The notes beneath the pieces were generated by a model. It had not been told where the DNA came from and searched no databases. It worked only from the letters and a program-made list of their open reading frames with translations. 21,841 nt of DNA. Origin: CAZFQG01 sp964520785. GTDB lineage: Bacteria; Planctomycetota; Planctomycetia; Pirellulales; Thermoguttaceae. The DNA lies in NCBI GenBank assembly GCA_964520785.1, contig CAZFQG010000107.1:1-21841 (forward strand), given 5' to 3'. Of this stretch, positions 7,666 to 15,268 are shown piece after piece. Position numbers and translations under genes: made by a program. Within the stretch, counting starts at the first letter, position 1; each line of letters opens with the position of its first letter.

Positions 7666-9147
7666 GTGGGACGACGGATGATGCGATCGGCGGTGACGGC
7701 GAGCCTTGTCGCCGTGTGCGCACTCTCGTGCCGTGCCGCGGAACCCCCCGTTGTTATCTATCCGGAACCGGCTCGTGATGTTCGAAGCGGCGGCGGCCGA
7801 TTCGATCCGCCGCCGACACGGCATCCCGCACACGCGCGCTCCGCAGCGGCCCAGGCCTCCTATTCTTATCCGCTGGAACGGCTTCCTTCGGCGGCCGGCG
7901 TTCCCGAGCAGGCTCCCCTGGAAACGCTCGTCGGATACGCCCTGAGCAACAATCCGGAGATACAATCGCTCCGCTATCGAGCCAGGTCGCTTTCGGCGCG
8001 CGTTCCGCAGGCCATCTCATTCCCCGATCCGAAGTGGATGACGAACGTCTTTCTGGAGCAGATTCAAACGGCGGCCGGCCCGCAAGAGGTGGCCGTCAGC
8101 CTTTCCCAGACCTTTCCCTGGTTCGGCAAACGCGAGTTGCGGGGCCAGGTGGCCTGCCATGAGGCGTTTGCCGCGTACGCCGCGTTGATGGCAAAGGAAC
8201 TGGAAATCATCGAAGGGGTAAAACTCGCGTACTACGATCTCTATTACGTACAACGCGCAGCCGCCGAAATACGGCGGCTGCAGCCGCGACTGGAAGACAT
8301 CATCGCCGTATCGAAGGTCAGGTACGAAACGAATGCCCCAGGCGCCGATCTCGGCAGCGTGCTTCAGGCACGGGTGGAGTTGGCTCAATTGAAGACCGAT
8401 CTGATCTCGTTGGATCGGGCCGAAATCGCGGCGAAGTCGCGGCTCGCCAAGTTGCTGCACATGCGCCCCGGGACGGAATTCATCGCCTCCTCCGAAGTCG
8501 AGCGCAGTCGGGTGGAACGAAAAGTCGACGTGTTGGTCGAACTGGCGGCCATGTACCAACCGGAACTCCGGGAAATCCACTCGGAGATCCGTCGAGACCG
8601 GTCGGCGACGGCGCTGGCGAAAAAGGACTATTGGCCGGATATTTCGCTCGGCGTGAACTGGTATGGAATCGGCTCCGAGGGGCTCAGCCCTGTCGCGGAC
8701 GGCCGGGACGCCGTCGCGGTCGGCATCGGCGGCAATTTGCCGGTCTACCGCGCTCGACTCGACGCCGCGGTACGCGAGGCTCGCTACCGCGAGGCGGCAG
8801 ACCGCCGAAGGTACGCGGCGGCGCGAGATCGGATTCAATCGGAAGTAGAAACCCTCTACGCCATCTTCCAAGAACATGATCGGATTCTCGCCGTCTTGGA
8901 GTCGGAAATCCTTCCGCAAGCCGAGCAGGCCCTCGATCTCGTTTTCGAGGCCTACCGTACCGGATCCCGAGACTTCGAGCAGCTCATCGACGTCTACCGC
9001 ACTCTGGTCCGCTACCGGCTCGACCGATATCGCCAGATAGCAGAGCGTGAACAGGCGGCCGCTTCCTTGGAACGCGCCGTCGGCCGGATTCTCGACGCGG
9101 TTTCCGATTCTCCCGAGATGAACGCCTTTACCACCGCCGCGAACTGA
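7666..9147 (+). CDS. TolC/CusC-like outer-membrane efflux factor
   Basis: The 493-residue protein would form the trimeric outer-membrane tunnel of the RND pump. It begins with a signal peptide (about residues 1-25), then a Pro-rich linker. Two similar halves typical of the TolC/OEP family follow: the first contains ALSNNPEIQSLRYRARS and SLSQTFPWFGKRELRG, the second PELREIHSEIRRDRSATALAKKDYWPDISLGVNW. Long Ala/Arg/Glu-rich helical stretches make up the tunnel. The GTG start is chosen because GAGGTAAGGG (7649-7658) lies seven bases upstream; the ATGs at 7678 and 7681 are too far from it. It lies 156 bases downstream of the lipoprotein gene in the same direction, so it belongs to the cluster but may be transcribed separately. 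Confidence 0.88.
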   Translation: MGRRMMRSAVTASLVAVCALSCRAAEPPVVIYPEPARDVRSGGGRFDPPPTRHPAHARSAAAQASYSYPLERLPSAAGVPEQAPLETLVGYALSNNPEIQSLRYRARSLSARVPQAISFPDPKWMTNVFLEQIQTAAGPQEVAVSLSQTFPWFGKRELRGQVACHEAFAAYAALMAKELEIIEGVKLAYYDLYYVQRAAAEIRRLQPRLEDIIAVSKVRYETNAPGADLGSVLQARVELAQLKTDLISLDRAEIAAKSRLAKLLHMRPGTEFIASSEVERSRVERKVDVLVELAAMYQPELREIHSEIRRDRSATALAKKDYWPDISLGVNWYGIGSEGLSPVADGRDAVAVGIGGNLPVYRARLDAAVREARYREAADRRRYAAARDRIQSEVETLYAIFQEHDRILAVLESEILPQAEQALDLVFEAYRTGSRDFEQLIDVYRTLVRYRLDRYRQIAEREQAAASLERAVGRILDAVSDSPEMNAFTTAAN

Positions 9148-9221
9148 CCCGCGGGCCTTCCAAGCCGTTCTTCCTCGCCGTCACCACGCCGCAAGCGGGA
9201 GGAGTCGAACGGCCGTTCCAC

Positions 9222-9246
9222 GGGGCGCATTTCGCGCCTCCTTTTC
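9222..9246 (+). terminator. Rho-independent-terminator-like hairpin after the efflux cluster
   Basis: GGGGCGC, loop ATTTC, then GCGCCTC form a seven-pair stem (one G-T pair) followed by CTTTTCC. It starts 75 bases after the channel gene stop. The T-tract is short, so efficiency is uncertain. Confidence 0.5.
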
Positions 9247-9316
9247 CACATTCGGGCAAACTGCGTCAAAGTCTTTCGATCCAGCGCCTTTTTCGACCCG
9301 GCCCCGCTTGGTAGAC

Positions 9317-9432
9317 TAAGAACTCGTATAGAATTAACTTCCCGAATTCCCGGGGGCGATCCCGAATTTCACTCCGCTACGCTGCGTGAAAATCAGGATG
9401 GGCCCCCCAACTAATTTACGGACAAGTTCTAA
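9317..9432. mobile_element. Possible 116-bp MITE-like inverted-repeat element
   Basis: TAAGAACTCGT at 9317-9327 and ACAAGTTCTAA at 9422-9432 are inverted copies with 9 of 11 matches. Similarity continues more loosely inward, including an AATTA in both arms. The interior holds a TTCAC...GTGAA palindrome (around 9368-9390) and no full ORF. The 9148-9535 interval otherwise contains the terminator at 9222 and two small palindromes at 9448-9489. The element is suggested by repeat structure alone. Confidence 0.35.
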
Positions 9433-9447
9433 GGTGGCTGGCGCTGG

Positions 9448-9489
9448 CGCTATTGATAGCGTAAAGGAAGACCGGCGCATGAGCCGGTC
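9448..9489. promoter_or_regulatory. Two adjacent palindromes upstream of the ceramidase-like gene
   Basis: CGCTATTGATAGCG (9448-9461) is a six-base inverted repeat with a two-base centre. GACCGGC-GCATGA-GCCGGTC (9470-9489) is a perfect seven-pair hairpin. They end 46 bases before the chosen start codon, a position fitting an operator or a 5' leader structure. No clear -35/-10 pair was found. Confidence 0.3.
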
Positions 9490-9535
9490 GCTTTCGTTCC
9501 TCCTTGAGATTGCCCCCCCTATGGAGCCTTCCGAC

Positions 9536-10933
9536 ATGACACGCTTCTTCTGCCATGGTATCCGCTCGTCGCGTCCGAGATTCATTATCTTGCTTTGCAT
9601 TCTCGGCGTCTCGCACCAGGTCCATTCCGTCGTCGCCGGCGCGGAAGAGGGGCTCCGCGTCACCGTCTTCCAGGCCGACGCGACCCCACCCATCGGAAGC
9701 CCCGTCGCCTATGTGCCCGCGCGGAAGATCGAGGATCCCTTAAGTGCCAGGGGGGTCGTTTTGTTGGGGTCGGGAGACCCGATCGTCCTGTGCGCGGTTG
9801 ATTGGATCGGGATTGGCAACTCGGGACACGACGAGTGGCGCGAGAAGCTCGCGGAGGCGGCCGGGACGACACCGGAGAGGGTCGCCGTCCACACGCTGCA
9901 CCAGCACGACGGCCCCCGGTGCGACTTTGCGCACGAGGCCCTCCTGGAGGAACTGGGGCAGGGTGGGAAACGCTACGACGTGGCGTTCGCGCGCGAGACG
10001 ATCGGGCGGACGGCCGAGGCGATCCGCGAGTCCCTACAGGCCGCGCGGCGCGTGACGCACCTGGGAATCGGCGCCGCGAGGGTCGAGAAAGTCGCCTCGA
10101 ACCGCCGGATTCTCGGTCCCGACGGCAAGGTAGCGATGGGACGGATGAGTTCCTGCCGCGACCCGAAGGCGATCGCCGCCCCCGAGGGGGTGATCGACCC
10201 CGTCTTGCGAATGTTGAGCTTCTGGGAAGGGGACGCGCCGATCGTCTGCCTCAGCTACTATGCCACCCACCCGCAAAGCCATTACGGCAAGGGGGACGTC
10301 ACGTCGGAATTCGTCGGACTGGCGCGAACGGCGCGCGAGGAGGCGCTTTCCGGTCTGCCGCACGTCCACTTCAACGGAGCGGGCGGCAACGTCGCGGCCG
10401 GCAAATACAACGACGGCTCGCCGGAGAGGCGGCCCGTTTTGACCCGGCGGATGGCCGAGGGGATGCGCCGCGCCTGGGAGGCGACCGAAAAGACTCCCAT
10501 CACGGCGGACGACGTCGAGTGGCGCGTGGCCCGGGTCGCCCTCCCTCCCGCGAAACACCTGGTAATGGAGGACTTGCGCAAACAACTGACCGACGCCGAC
10601 GCCGACCGGCAACGGATCGCCGCGAAAATCGTCTTCTTGGAGCGGATCGAGCGGGGCCACCAAACCGAACTCTCCCGATTGCGGCTGAAGAACGCGTACA
10701 TTCTCCACATGCCGGGCGAGCTGTTCGTCGAATACCAATTGGCCGCGCAGCAAATGAAGCCCGACGCATTCGTCTGCATGGCCGCCTACGGTGATTACGG
10801 TCCTTCGTACATCGGCACGAAGGTGTCTTACTCGCAGGGAGGCTACGAAACCAGCCCCAGGTCCTCGAACGTCGCCCCGGAGGTGGAGGAGGTCCTCATG
10901 CAAGCAGTGCGGGAACTTCTGGGAACGCGGTAG
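9536..10933 (+). CDS. Secreted neutral/alkaline ceramidase-like protein
   Basis: From ATG 9536 this is 465 residues. It starts with basic residues and a hydrophobic stretch (FIILLCILGV) ending near VAGAEE, a signal peptide. The mature part opens with LRVTVFQADATPPIGSP, typical of the N-terminal domain of the neutral ceramidase family. A His-rich motif, HTLHQHDGP (residues 119-127), takes the place of the zinc-binding HTHxHSGP, and SYYATHPQSHYG and HFNGAGGNVA follow as further family-like blocks. Many planctomycete proteins of this size carry this domain without a tested substrate, so ceramide hydrolysis is only one possibility; it may act on another amide. GGAG at 9523-9526 is nine bases upstream. 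An in-frame ATG at 9521 is the alternative start, and the frame is open upstream to 9386. Confidence 0.72.
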   Translation: MTRFFCHGIRSSRPRFIILLCILGVSHQVHSVVAGAEEGLRVTVFQADATPPIGSPVAYVPARKIEDPLSARGVVLLGSGDPIVLCAVDWIGIGNSGHDEWREKLAEAAGTTPERVAVHTLHQHDGPRCDFAHEALLEELGQGGKRYDVAFARETIGRTAEAIRESLQAARRVTHLGIGAARVEKVASNRRILGPDGKVAMGRMSSCRDPKAIAAPEGVIDPVLRMLSFWEGDAPIVCLSYYATHPQSHYGKGDVTSEFVGLARTAREEALSGLPHVHFNGAGGNVAAGKYNDGSPERRPVLTRRMAEGMRRAWEATEKTPITADDVEWRVARVALPPAKHLVMEDLRKQLTDADADRQRIAAKIVFLERIERGHQTELSRLRLKNAYILHMPGELFVEYQLAAQQMKPDAFVCMAAYGDYGPSYIGTKVSYSQGGYETSPRSSNVAPEVEEVLMQAVRELLGTR

Positions 10934-10942
10934 CGAGTAACG

Positions 10943-11011
10943 GCCGGTCTCTCCCGGCGGACCGAAGACGACCGCGGCGAACCGTCGCATTCCGGCGACC
11001 TACCGGTCCGC
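10943..11011. terminator. Nested hairpins between convergent genes
   Basis: GCGGACCG (10957-10964) and CGGTCCGC (11004-11011) form a perfect eight-pair outer stem around an inner hairpin, GTCGC-ATTCCG-GCGAC (10984-10999). A competing hairpin GCCGG-TCTCTC-CCGGC lies at 10943-10958. The structure spans the gap between the + gene ending at 10933 and the minus ORF ending at 11000. It could terminate or protect transcripts from both sides, though no T-tract follows. Confidence 0.35.
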
Positions 11012-11194
11012 GAACCACGCGAACGTCGCCATGTCGACTCCGGGTTCCCGATCGACATTGATTCGGAAGGTTTCAGGGCCGATATCGGAAATCCAGAACT
11101 TCATCGCGTCGCCGAGGTGGTTCGTCGGCGTCACTCGAATCCCCGCGGCGGAAGGCGGCGCGGCCAATCCATGGTGAACGGTCACGAAACACAT
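11000..11194 (-). CDS. Possible small hypothetical protein (64 aa)
   Basis: This minus-strand ORF starts at ATG 11194, with a GAGGGGGG ribosome-binding-like run about six bases before it. A stop lies in frame upstream (plus positions 11231-11233), so it is a complete small ORF rather than the tail of a larger one. Codons late in the ORF favour G/C at the third position like neighbouring genes. The product contains NHLGDAMKFWISDIG and ends DMATFAWFADR; no signal peptide, membrane helix or known motif is visible. It could be an independent small gene or a conserved C-terminal fragment of a lost one. I do not recognise it. Confidence 0.4.
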   Translation of the reverse strand: MCFVTVHHGLAAPPSAAGIRVTPTNHLGDAMKFWISDIGPETFRINVDREPGVDMATFAWFADR

Positions 11195-11272
11195 GGTATG
11201 CCCCCCTCGCGCGGGGATGCTTGGTGGCTTTCAGGGATAAAAAAGCGGTGGCGGTTTACCGTTAAAACTCTA

Positions 11273-11323
11273 TTGGAAGCCCCCGGTTATTTTGGTATCT
11301 TTCCGGACAGTGATGGAAATCAC
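11273..11323 (+). promoter_or_regulatory. Possible promoter and operator for the acetyltransferase-methyltransferase pair
   Basis: TTGGAA (11273-11278), 17 bases, then TATCTT (11296-11301) preceded by TGG, resembles an extended -10 promoter. A perfect inverted repeat, GTGATGGAAATCAC (11310-11323), lies at the predicted transcription start, where a repressor would act. The leader to the ATG at 11468 would be about 160 bases. Between 11195 and 11467 I see no supportable gene. Confidence 0.35.
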
Positions 11324-11467
11324 CATGAGCGGTTCCGAGTTTTACAGGAAGTACCCTCGGAAGCCCATTGTTCCGCATCGGATGCGCCCTCGGCGCGAAC
11401 CGTTTCGGACGAACAGCAGTGCAGCCCAAGAAATCGCCGCATCGGGCCGACAAGGAAGGTGGCCATT

Positions 11468-12022
11468 ATGCAAGTTGAACAAAACACCGCCCTTCGCGTT
11501 CATATCCGCTGGATGATCCGAAGAGACATGACGGACGTCCTCGAAATCGAGCGCAGCGGGTTCGAATTCCCCTGGTTCGAGGAAGATTTCGTCCGTTGTC
11601 TCAGGCAGCGCAACTGTATCGGGATGGTCGCCGAACACGAAGACCGCGTCGTCGGCTTCATGGTGTACGAGTTGCAGAAGACCCGCCTGCACATACTCAA
11701 TTTCGCCGTCGCCCCGGAATTCCGCCGCCTCTCGGTCGGAACGCAAATGGTCCGGAAGCTTATCGGCAAACTCTCCCCCCAGCGGCGAACACGCATCGTC
11801 CTCGAAGTCCGAGAGACCAATCTCGCCGCGCAGCTCTTCTTCCGTGAGAACGGGTTCCGAGCCGTCTCCGTCCTCCGCAAATTCTACGAGGACTCCCCGG
11901 AAGATGCGTACTTGATGCAATTCCGCTACCGTTCAAAGCCGAATGAGCCGGTACTCCACCCCGCCACGGGTCGCAACCGGATCGAATTCCATGAACACGT
12001 GAGAAATCGCCTGACTGGTTGA
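11468..12022 (+). CDS. GNAT-family N-acetyltransferase, RimI-like
   Basis: This 184-residue protein has the GNAT fold. An N-terminal IRWMIRRDMTDVLEIERSGF leads to the PWFEEDFVRCLRQRN region typical of RimI-type proteins. The core strand is HILNFAVAPEFRR, followed by a diverged acetyl-CoA loop, LSVGTQMVRKL, then VLEVRETNLAAQLFFRENGF, the usual C-terminal GNAT signature. RimI acetylates the N-terminal Ala of ribosomal protein S18, but related enzymes modify other targets, so the substrate is open. The C-terminal 30 or so residues are an extension beyond the domain. The start is set by AAGGAAGGTGG just upstream; the frame is open further upstream to 11117 but without GNAT-like sequence. Its TGA overlaps the TTG start of the next gene, implying coupled translation. 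Confidence 0.8.
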   Translation: MQVEQNTALRVHIRWMIRRDMTDVLEIERSGFEFPWFEEDFVRCLRQRNCIGMVAEHEDRVVGFMVYELQKTRLHILNFAVAPEFRRLSVGTQMVRKLIGKLSPQRRTRIVLEVRETNLAAQLFFRENGFRAVSVLRKFYEDSPEDAYLMQFRYRSKPNEPVLHPATGRNRIEFHEHVRNRLTG

Positions 12023-13218
12023 GTCCTCTTCCGCAAGATTATCGATGGCTCACGAGCGAAGAGGGAAAACGGGCCCTGCGCCGCGCCGAACGCCTCTCGT
12101 TACCCCTCCTGCGACTCTTGGAGACGCTCCGCGCCGAGTTCGGCGACGCCCGCGCACGCCTCCTCGTCGAGCAATGTTCGCTGCGCCGCCGCGCGGTTGA
12201 GAAATTCTCTTTTCCCGAGAGGATGTTCTTCACCTCCCAGGGGTTGGAACAGGCGACCGACGAAGCGATCGCCGCCGTAAAGGCCGCGCGCTTCGCCCCC
12301 TTCGGAAAGGTCGCCGACTTCTGTTGCGGGATCGGGGGCGACCTCTTGGCGCTCGCGGCCCATGCGGAAGTAACCGGCGTGGAACGCGACGTCGTCCGGG
12401 CCACGCTAGCTCGGGCGAATCTGGAAACGGCCGGTTTTTCCCCGGAAAGGGCTTCGGTCCGAGAAGCGGAGGTCGCGGCACTCGACCCCGCGGAATACGA
12501 GGCTTGGCACCTGGATCCGGATCGCCGTCCGGGTGGGACGAAAACGACCCGGTTCGAGCTCCACGACCCCGGACCGGACTTCCTGTCGCGCGTCCTCTCC
12601 GGTTGCCTCCACGGCGGGTTGAAGCTCTCTCCGGCGACGCGGTGGACCTTCGGGGTTCAACAGGAGGTCGAGTTGGAGTGGATCAGCCGGCGGAGGGAGT
12701 GCCGCCAACTGATGGTTTGGTTTGGCGAGCTTGCCCAAGAACACGGATTCCGCAAGGCAACACACGTCTCGGCGGACGGACGGACGACGGAAACCCTCAT
12801 CGGCCACCCGGGGAGTTGCACTCGCATCGCGGAGAATCTGAAAGAATTCCTCGTCGAGCCCGATCCGGCCGTACTGGCGGCCGATTTGACGGGCGCGTTC
12901 GCCGAGCGGTTCAACCTTCAGTCCGTTTCGCGACAAATTCCCTATTTCACGGCGGAATCGCCGGTCAAGAACCACTTAGCCTCCTCGTTTGAGATAATTG
13001 ACATCGGCCCATTTGATAGGAAACGACTGAGTCGCGTTCTTCGCGAAAAACGGATCGGGTCCCTGGAGATCAAAAAGCGCGGGATCGACCTGGACCCGGA
13101 GACACTCCGGCGCAAGCTCAAGCGTCAGGGCGAGGAACTAGGCACATTGGTTATTTTCCCCCATAAAGGTGGGGTCATTGCAGTTCTTGGACGTCGGTGG
13201 CAGGATAAGTTGAATTGA
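12019..13218 (+). CDS. Class I SAM-dependent methyltransferase with THUMP-like C-terminal domain
   Basis: The 399-residue protein starts at TTG 12019, overlapping the acetyltransferase stop in a TTGA junction. An N-terminal helical part (1-90) precedes a Rossmann methyltransferase: motif I VADFCCGIGGDLLALAA (98-114), the acidic VTGVERD (118-124) and the catalytic-loop-like HLDPDRRP (164-171). The C-terminal segment (about 320-390), beginning FEIIDIGPFDRKRLSRVL and including EIKKRGIDLDPETLRRKLK, matches the THUMP-like domain seen after this methyltransferase type. The arrangement suggests modification of RNA, perhaps tRNA or rRNA, but the target is not known. With the coupled acetyltransferase it may form a translation-related modification unit; that is inference. 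Confidence 0.8.
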   Translation: MSPLPQDYRWLTSEEGKRALRRAERLSLPLLRLLETLRAEFGDARARLLVEQCSLRRRAVEKFSFPERMFFTSQGLEQATDEAIAAVKAARFAPFGKVADFCCGIGGDLLALAAHAEVTGVERDVVRATLARANLETAGFSPERASVREAEVAALDPAEYEAWHLDPDRRPGGTKTTRFELHDPGPDFLSRVLSGCLHGGLKLSPATRWTFGVQQEVELEWISRRRECRQLMVWFGELAQEHGFRKATHVSADGRTTETLIGHPGSCTRIAENLKEFLVEPDPAVLAADLTGAFAERFNLQSVSRQIPYFTAESPVKNHLASSFEIIDIGPFDRKRLSRVLREKRIGSLEIKKRGIDLDPETLRRKLKRQGEELGTLVIFPHKGGVIAVLGRRWQDKLN

Positions 13219-13241
13219 CTCAATTGACCATGTCGTAGAAT
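13215..13241 (+). promoter_or_regulatory. Weak candidate promoter before the Hsp70 pair
   Basis: TTGACT (13215-13220) and TAGAAT (13236-13241) are separated by 15 bases, shorter than ideal. A second TTGACC at 13224 pairs with CATATT at 13245, also at 15. No CIRCE inverted repeat (TTAGCACTC-N9-GAGTGCTAA) is present in 13219-13366, so HrcA control is not indicated. Confidence 0.25.
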
Positions 13242-13366
13242 TACCATATTGAACCTTGAACCTGGGAACTTTCCGGAGTTATTTGTTTCTTGCAGGAAAC
13301 ACAAAAAGCGGTGGATTTCCGATCATTGTCCAGGCCGGCATTGGATAATAGGCGAACGAAAAAGAA

Positions 13367-15244
13367 ATGGGAAAAACGGCTATCGGAATAGATCTCGGTA
13401 CGACCTTTTCCGCCGCCGCCTGGGTCGCGACCGCTGGAAAGACCGCGATGATTCCGGACGACCAGGGGGAACTCCTCACCCCCAGCGTGGTCCTTTTCGA
13501 AGATACGGAGATCATCGTCGGGAAAGAAGCCCTGAAGGCCGCGCCGACGGCACCGGACCGGGTGGCCCAGTGGGTAAAGCGGGACATGGGGGCCGCCGTC
13601 TACCGCAAACCGATCCGGGGCGACTTCATGCCGCCGGAGGTCGTTCAGGCCTGCATTCTGCGAAAGCTCAAGAAGGACGTTTACCGCGTCACCAAGGACG
13701 AGGGAGACTTCGTCATCACCGTTCCGGCTTATTTTGACGACGTTCGCCGCAAGGCGACGGCCGACGCGGGAGAGATGGCCGGAATCCACGTACTCGATAT
13801 CGTCAACGAACCGACCGCGGCCGCGTTGGCGTTTGGGGAACACGCCGGGTTCCTCGCGAAGACCGGTGCGCCGGTCCGCGAGATGACGATTCTCGTCTAC
13901 GATTTGGGGGGGGGGACGTTCGACGCGACCCTGCTTCATTTGGCTCCGGGGGACATCCGCACGCTGGCGACCGATGGTGACGTGCAATTAGGAGGTCATG
14001 ACTGGGATCAACGGCTGGTGGACCATCTCGCCGAACACTACCGGCAGGCTTACGGAGAAGATCCTCGGGAGAACCCGCGGTTGCACGCTCGACTGCATGC
14101 CGCGGCGGTGGAGGCGAAGCACGCGCTTAGTGCGCGGACGAAGGCGACGATGCGCTTGGAGGCGGAAGGGAAGACCTTCGAAGTCCCACTCACCAGGCAG
14201 CAATTCGAGGAACTGACGGCCGACTTGCTCGAACGTACCGCTTATACGACCCGGCAAATCCTGATGGCGGCCGGAATCCGGTGGAACGACGTCTCTCGGG
14301 TGCTCCTCGTCGGCGGTTCCAGCCGGATGCCGATGGTCGAGCGGATGATACGGGATTTGTCCGGGATGGAGCCGGATCATACGGTCAACCCCGACGAGGC
14401 GGTTGCGCGGGGCGCAGCCCTCTATGCGAGGTTCCTCCTCGCTCTCGATTCGGAAATCGACGATTTGGACTTCGAAGTAGTCGACGTAAACGCGCACAGC
14501 CTCGGGATCGACGGGATCGATCCCGACACGCTGCGCCGGACGAACGTGATCATGCTTCCGCGGAACACGTCGCTGCCGGCGAAGATCACGAGGAAGTTCG
14601 TCACCAAGGAGCGCGGCCAGGAGACGATCGTCGTAAAGGTCTTGCAGGGAGAGAATTCTCAGCCGGACTATTGCACGTCGGTCGGCCGGACGGTAATCCG
14701 AGGGCTTCCGCCCGATCTACCCCGGGGTTGGCCGGTGGAGGTGACGTTCGAGTACGGCACGAACGGGCGATTGAACGTAACGGCCGAGGTCCCCGGCACG
14801 CACCGGCAGATTTCACTCGAACTGGAGCGCGACACGACGATTTCGGCGGAGGGGCTCTCGCGCTGGAAGGAAGTCATCGCGATGGACGGCGGCTTCGACG
14901 TCTTGGAGGCGGCGTTGGAGGACATCGCGGCCCAACGCGAACAGGTACCGGTGAAGGCCCATTCCGGGGGAAACGCGACCCTTTCGGAGGCCGGCTCCGT
15001 CTGGGAGACGTCGCCGCGCGGCTTCGCCCCGCCGGAGGGTCCGAAACCGCCCTCGGCGTCGTCGAAGCGTGAAATTCGCGTTCCCGACGTTGAAACGTTC
15101 GTCGTCAGAAGTCGGCGCGCGACCGGGTTGGGCGTAAAGGGATTCGTCGCCTTGTGGGTCCTTTCGATCGTCGCCGGCGCGTTCATCGCGTATCTGTTTC
15201 TGTCATGGTGGGTGCCGGAAGTCTATCCGCCGCCGTGGGGATAA
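13367..15244 (+). CDS. Hsp70-family protein with C-terminal membrane anchor, lacking the helical lid
   Basis: This 625-residue protein has a complete-looking Hsp70 ATPase domain: AIGIDLGTTFSAA (5-17), the conserved Lys region QWVKRDMG, EPTAAALAFG, the phosphate-2 motif VYDLGGGTFDATLL, and the adenosine motif VLLVGGSSRMPMV. A beta-type substrate-binding region follows (about 385-500; NAHSLGI, MLPRNTSLPAKITRKF). The alpha-helical lid of DnaK is missing. Instead there is a short acidic helix, a Ser/Pro/Gly-rich linker and one transmembrane helix (about 593-615) ending SWWVPEVYPPPWG. It is therefore probably tail-anchored with its ATPase in the cytoplasm. It is clearly paralogous to the next gene, 24 bases downstream. 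No DnaJ or GrpE gene lies beside it, unlike standard dnaK loci. A chaperone or sensor role at the membrane is inference. Confidence 0.85.
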   Translation: MGKTAIGIDLGTTFSAAAWVATAGKTAMIPDDQGELLTPSVVLFEDTEIIVGKEALKAAPTAPDRVAQWVKRDMGAAVYRKPIRGDFMPPEVVQACILRKLKKDVYRVTKDEGDFVITVPAYFDDVRRKATADAGEMAGIHVLDIVNEPTAAALAFGEHAGFLAKTGAPVREMTILVYDLGGGTFDATLLHLAPGDIRTLATDGDVQLGGHDWDQRLVDHLAEHYRQAYGEDPRENPRLHARLHAAAVEAKHALSARTKATMRLEAEGKTFEVPLTRQQFEELTADLLERTAYTTRQILMAAGIRWNDVSRVLLVGGSSRMPMVERMIRDLSGMEPDHTVNPDEAVARGAALYARFLLALDSEIDDLDFEVVDVNAHSLGIDGIDPDTLRRTNVIMLPRNTSLPAKITRKFVTKERGQETIVVKVLQGENSQPDYCTSVGRTVIRGLPPDLPRGWPVEVTFEYGTNGRLNVTAEVPGTHRQISLELERDTTISAEGLSRWKEVIAMDGGFDVLEAALEDIAAQREQVPVKAHSGGNATLSEAGSVWETSPRGFAPPEGPKPPSASSKREIRVPDVETFVVRSRRATGLGVKGFVALWVLSIVAGAFIAYLFLSWWVPEVYPPPWG

Positions 15245-15268
15245 CGCGCGAAGAAAGAGACGAAAACG

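Noticed and set aside
8017..8919. 300-codon minus-strand open frame
   Set aside because: Antisense shadow of the TolC-like gene with no recognisable motif.
9802..10794. 330-codon + strand frame inside the ceramidase-like gene
   Set aside because: Its composition is almost all Arg, Gly and Ala, an off-frame reading of the real gene that carries the family motifs.
13219..13366. CIRCE or other classical heat-shock operator before the Hsp70 genes
   Set aside because: Looked for TTAGCACTC with an inverted GAGTGCTAA and did not find it; only weak TTGAC-type boxes are present.
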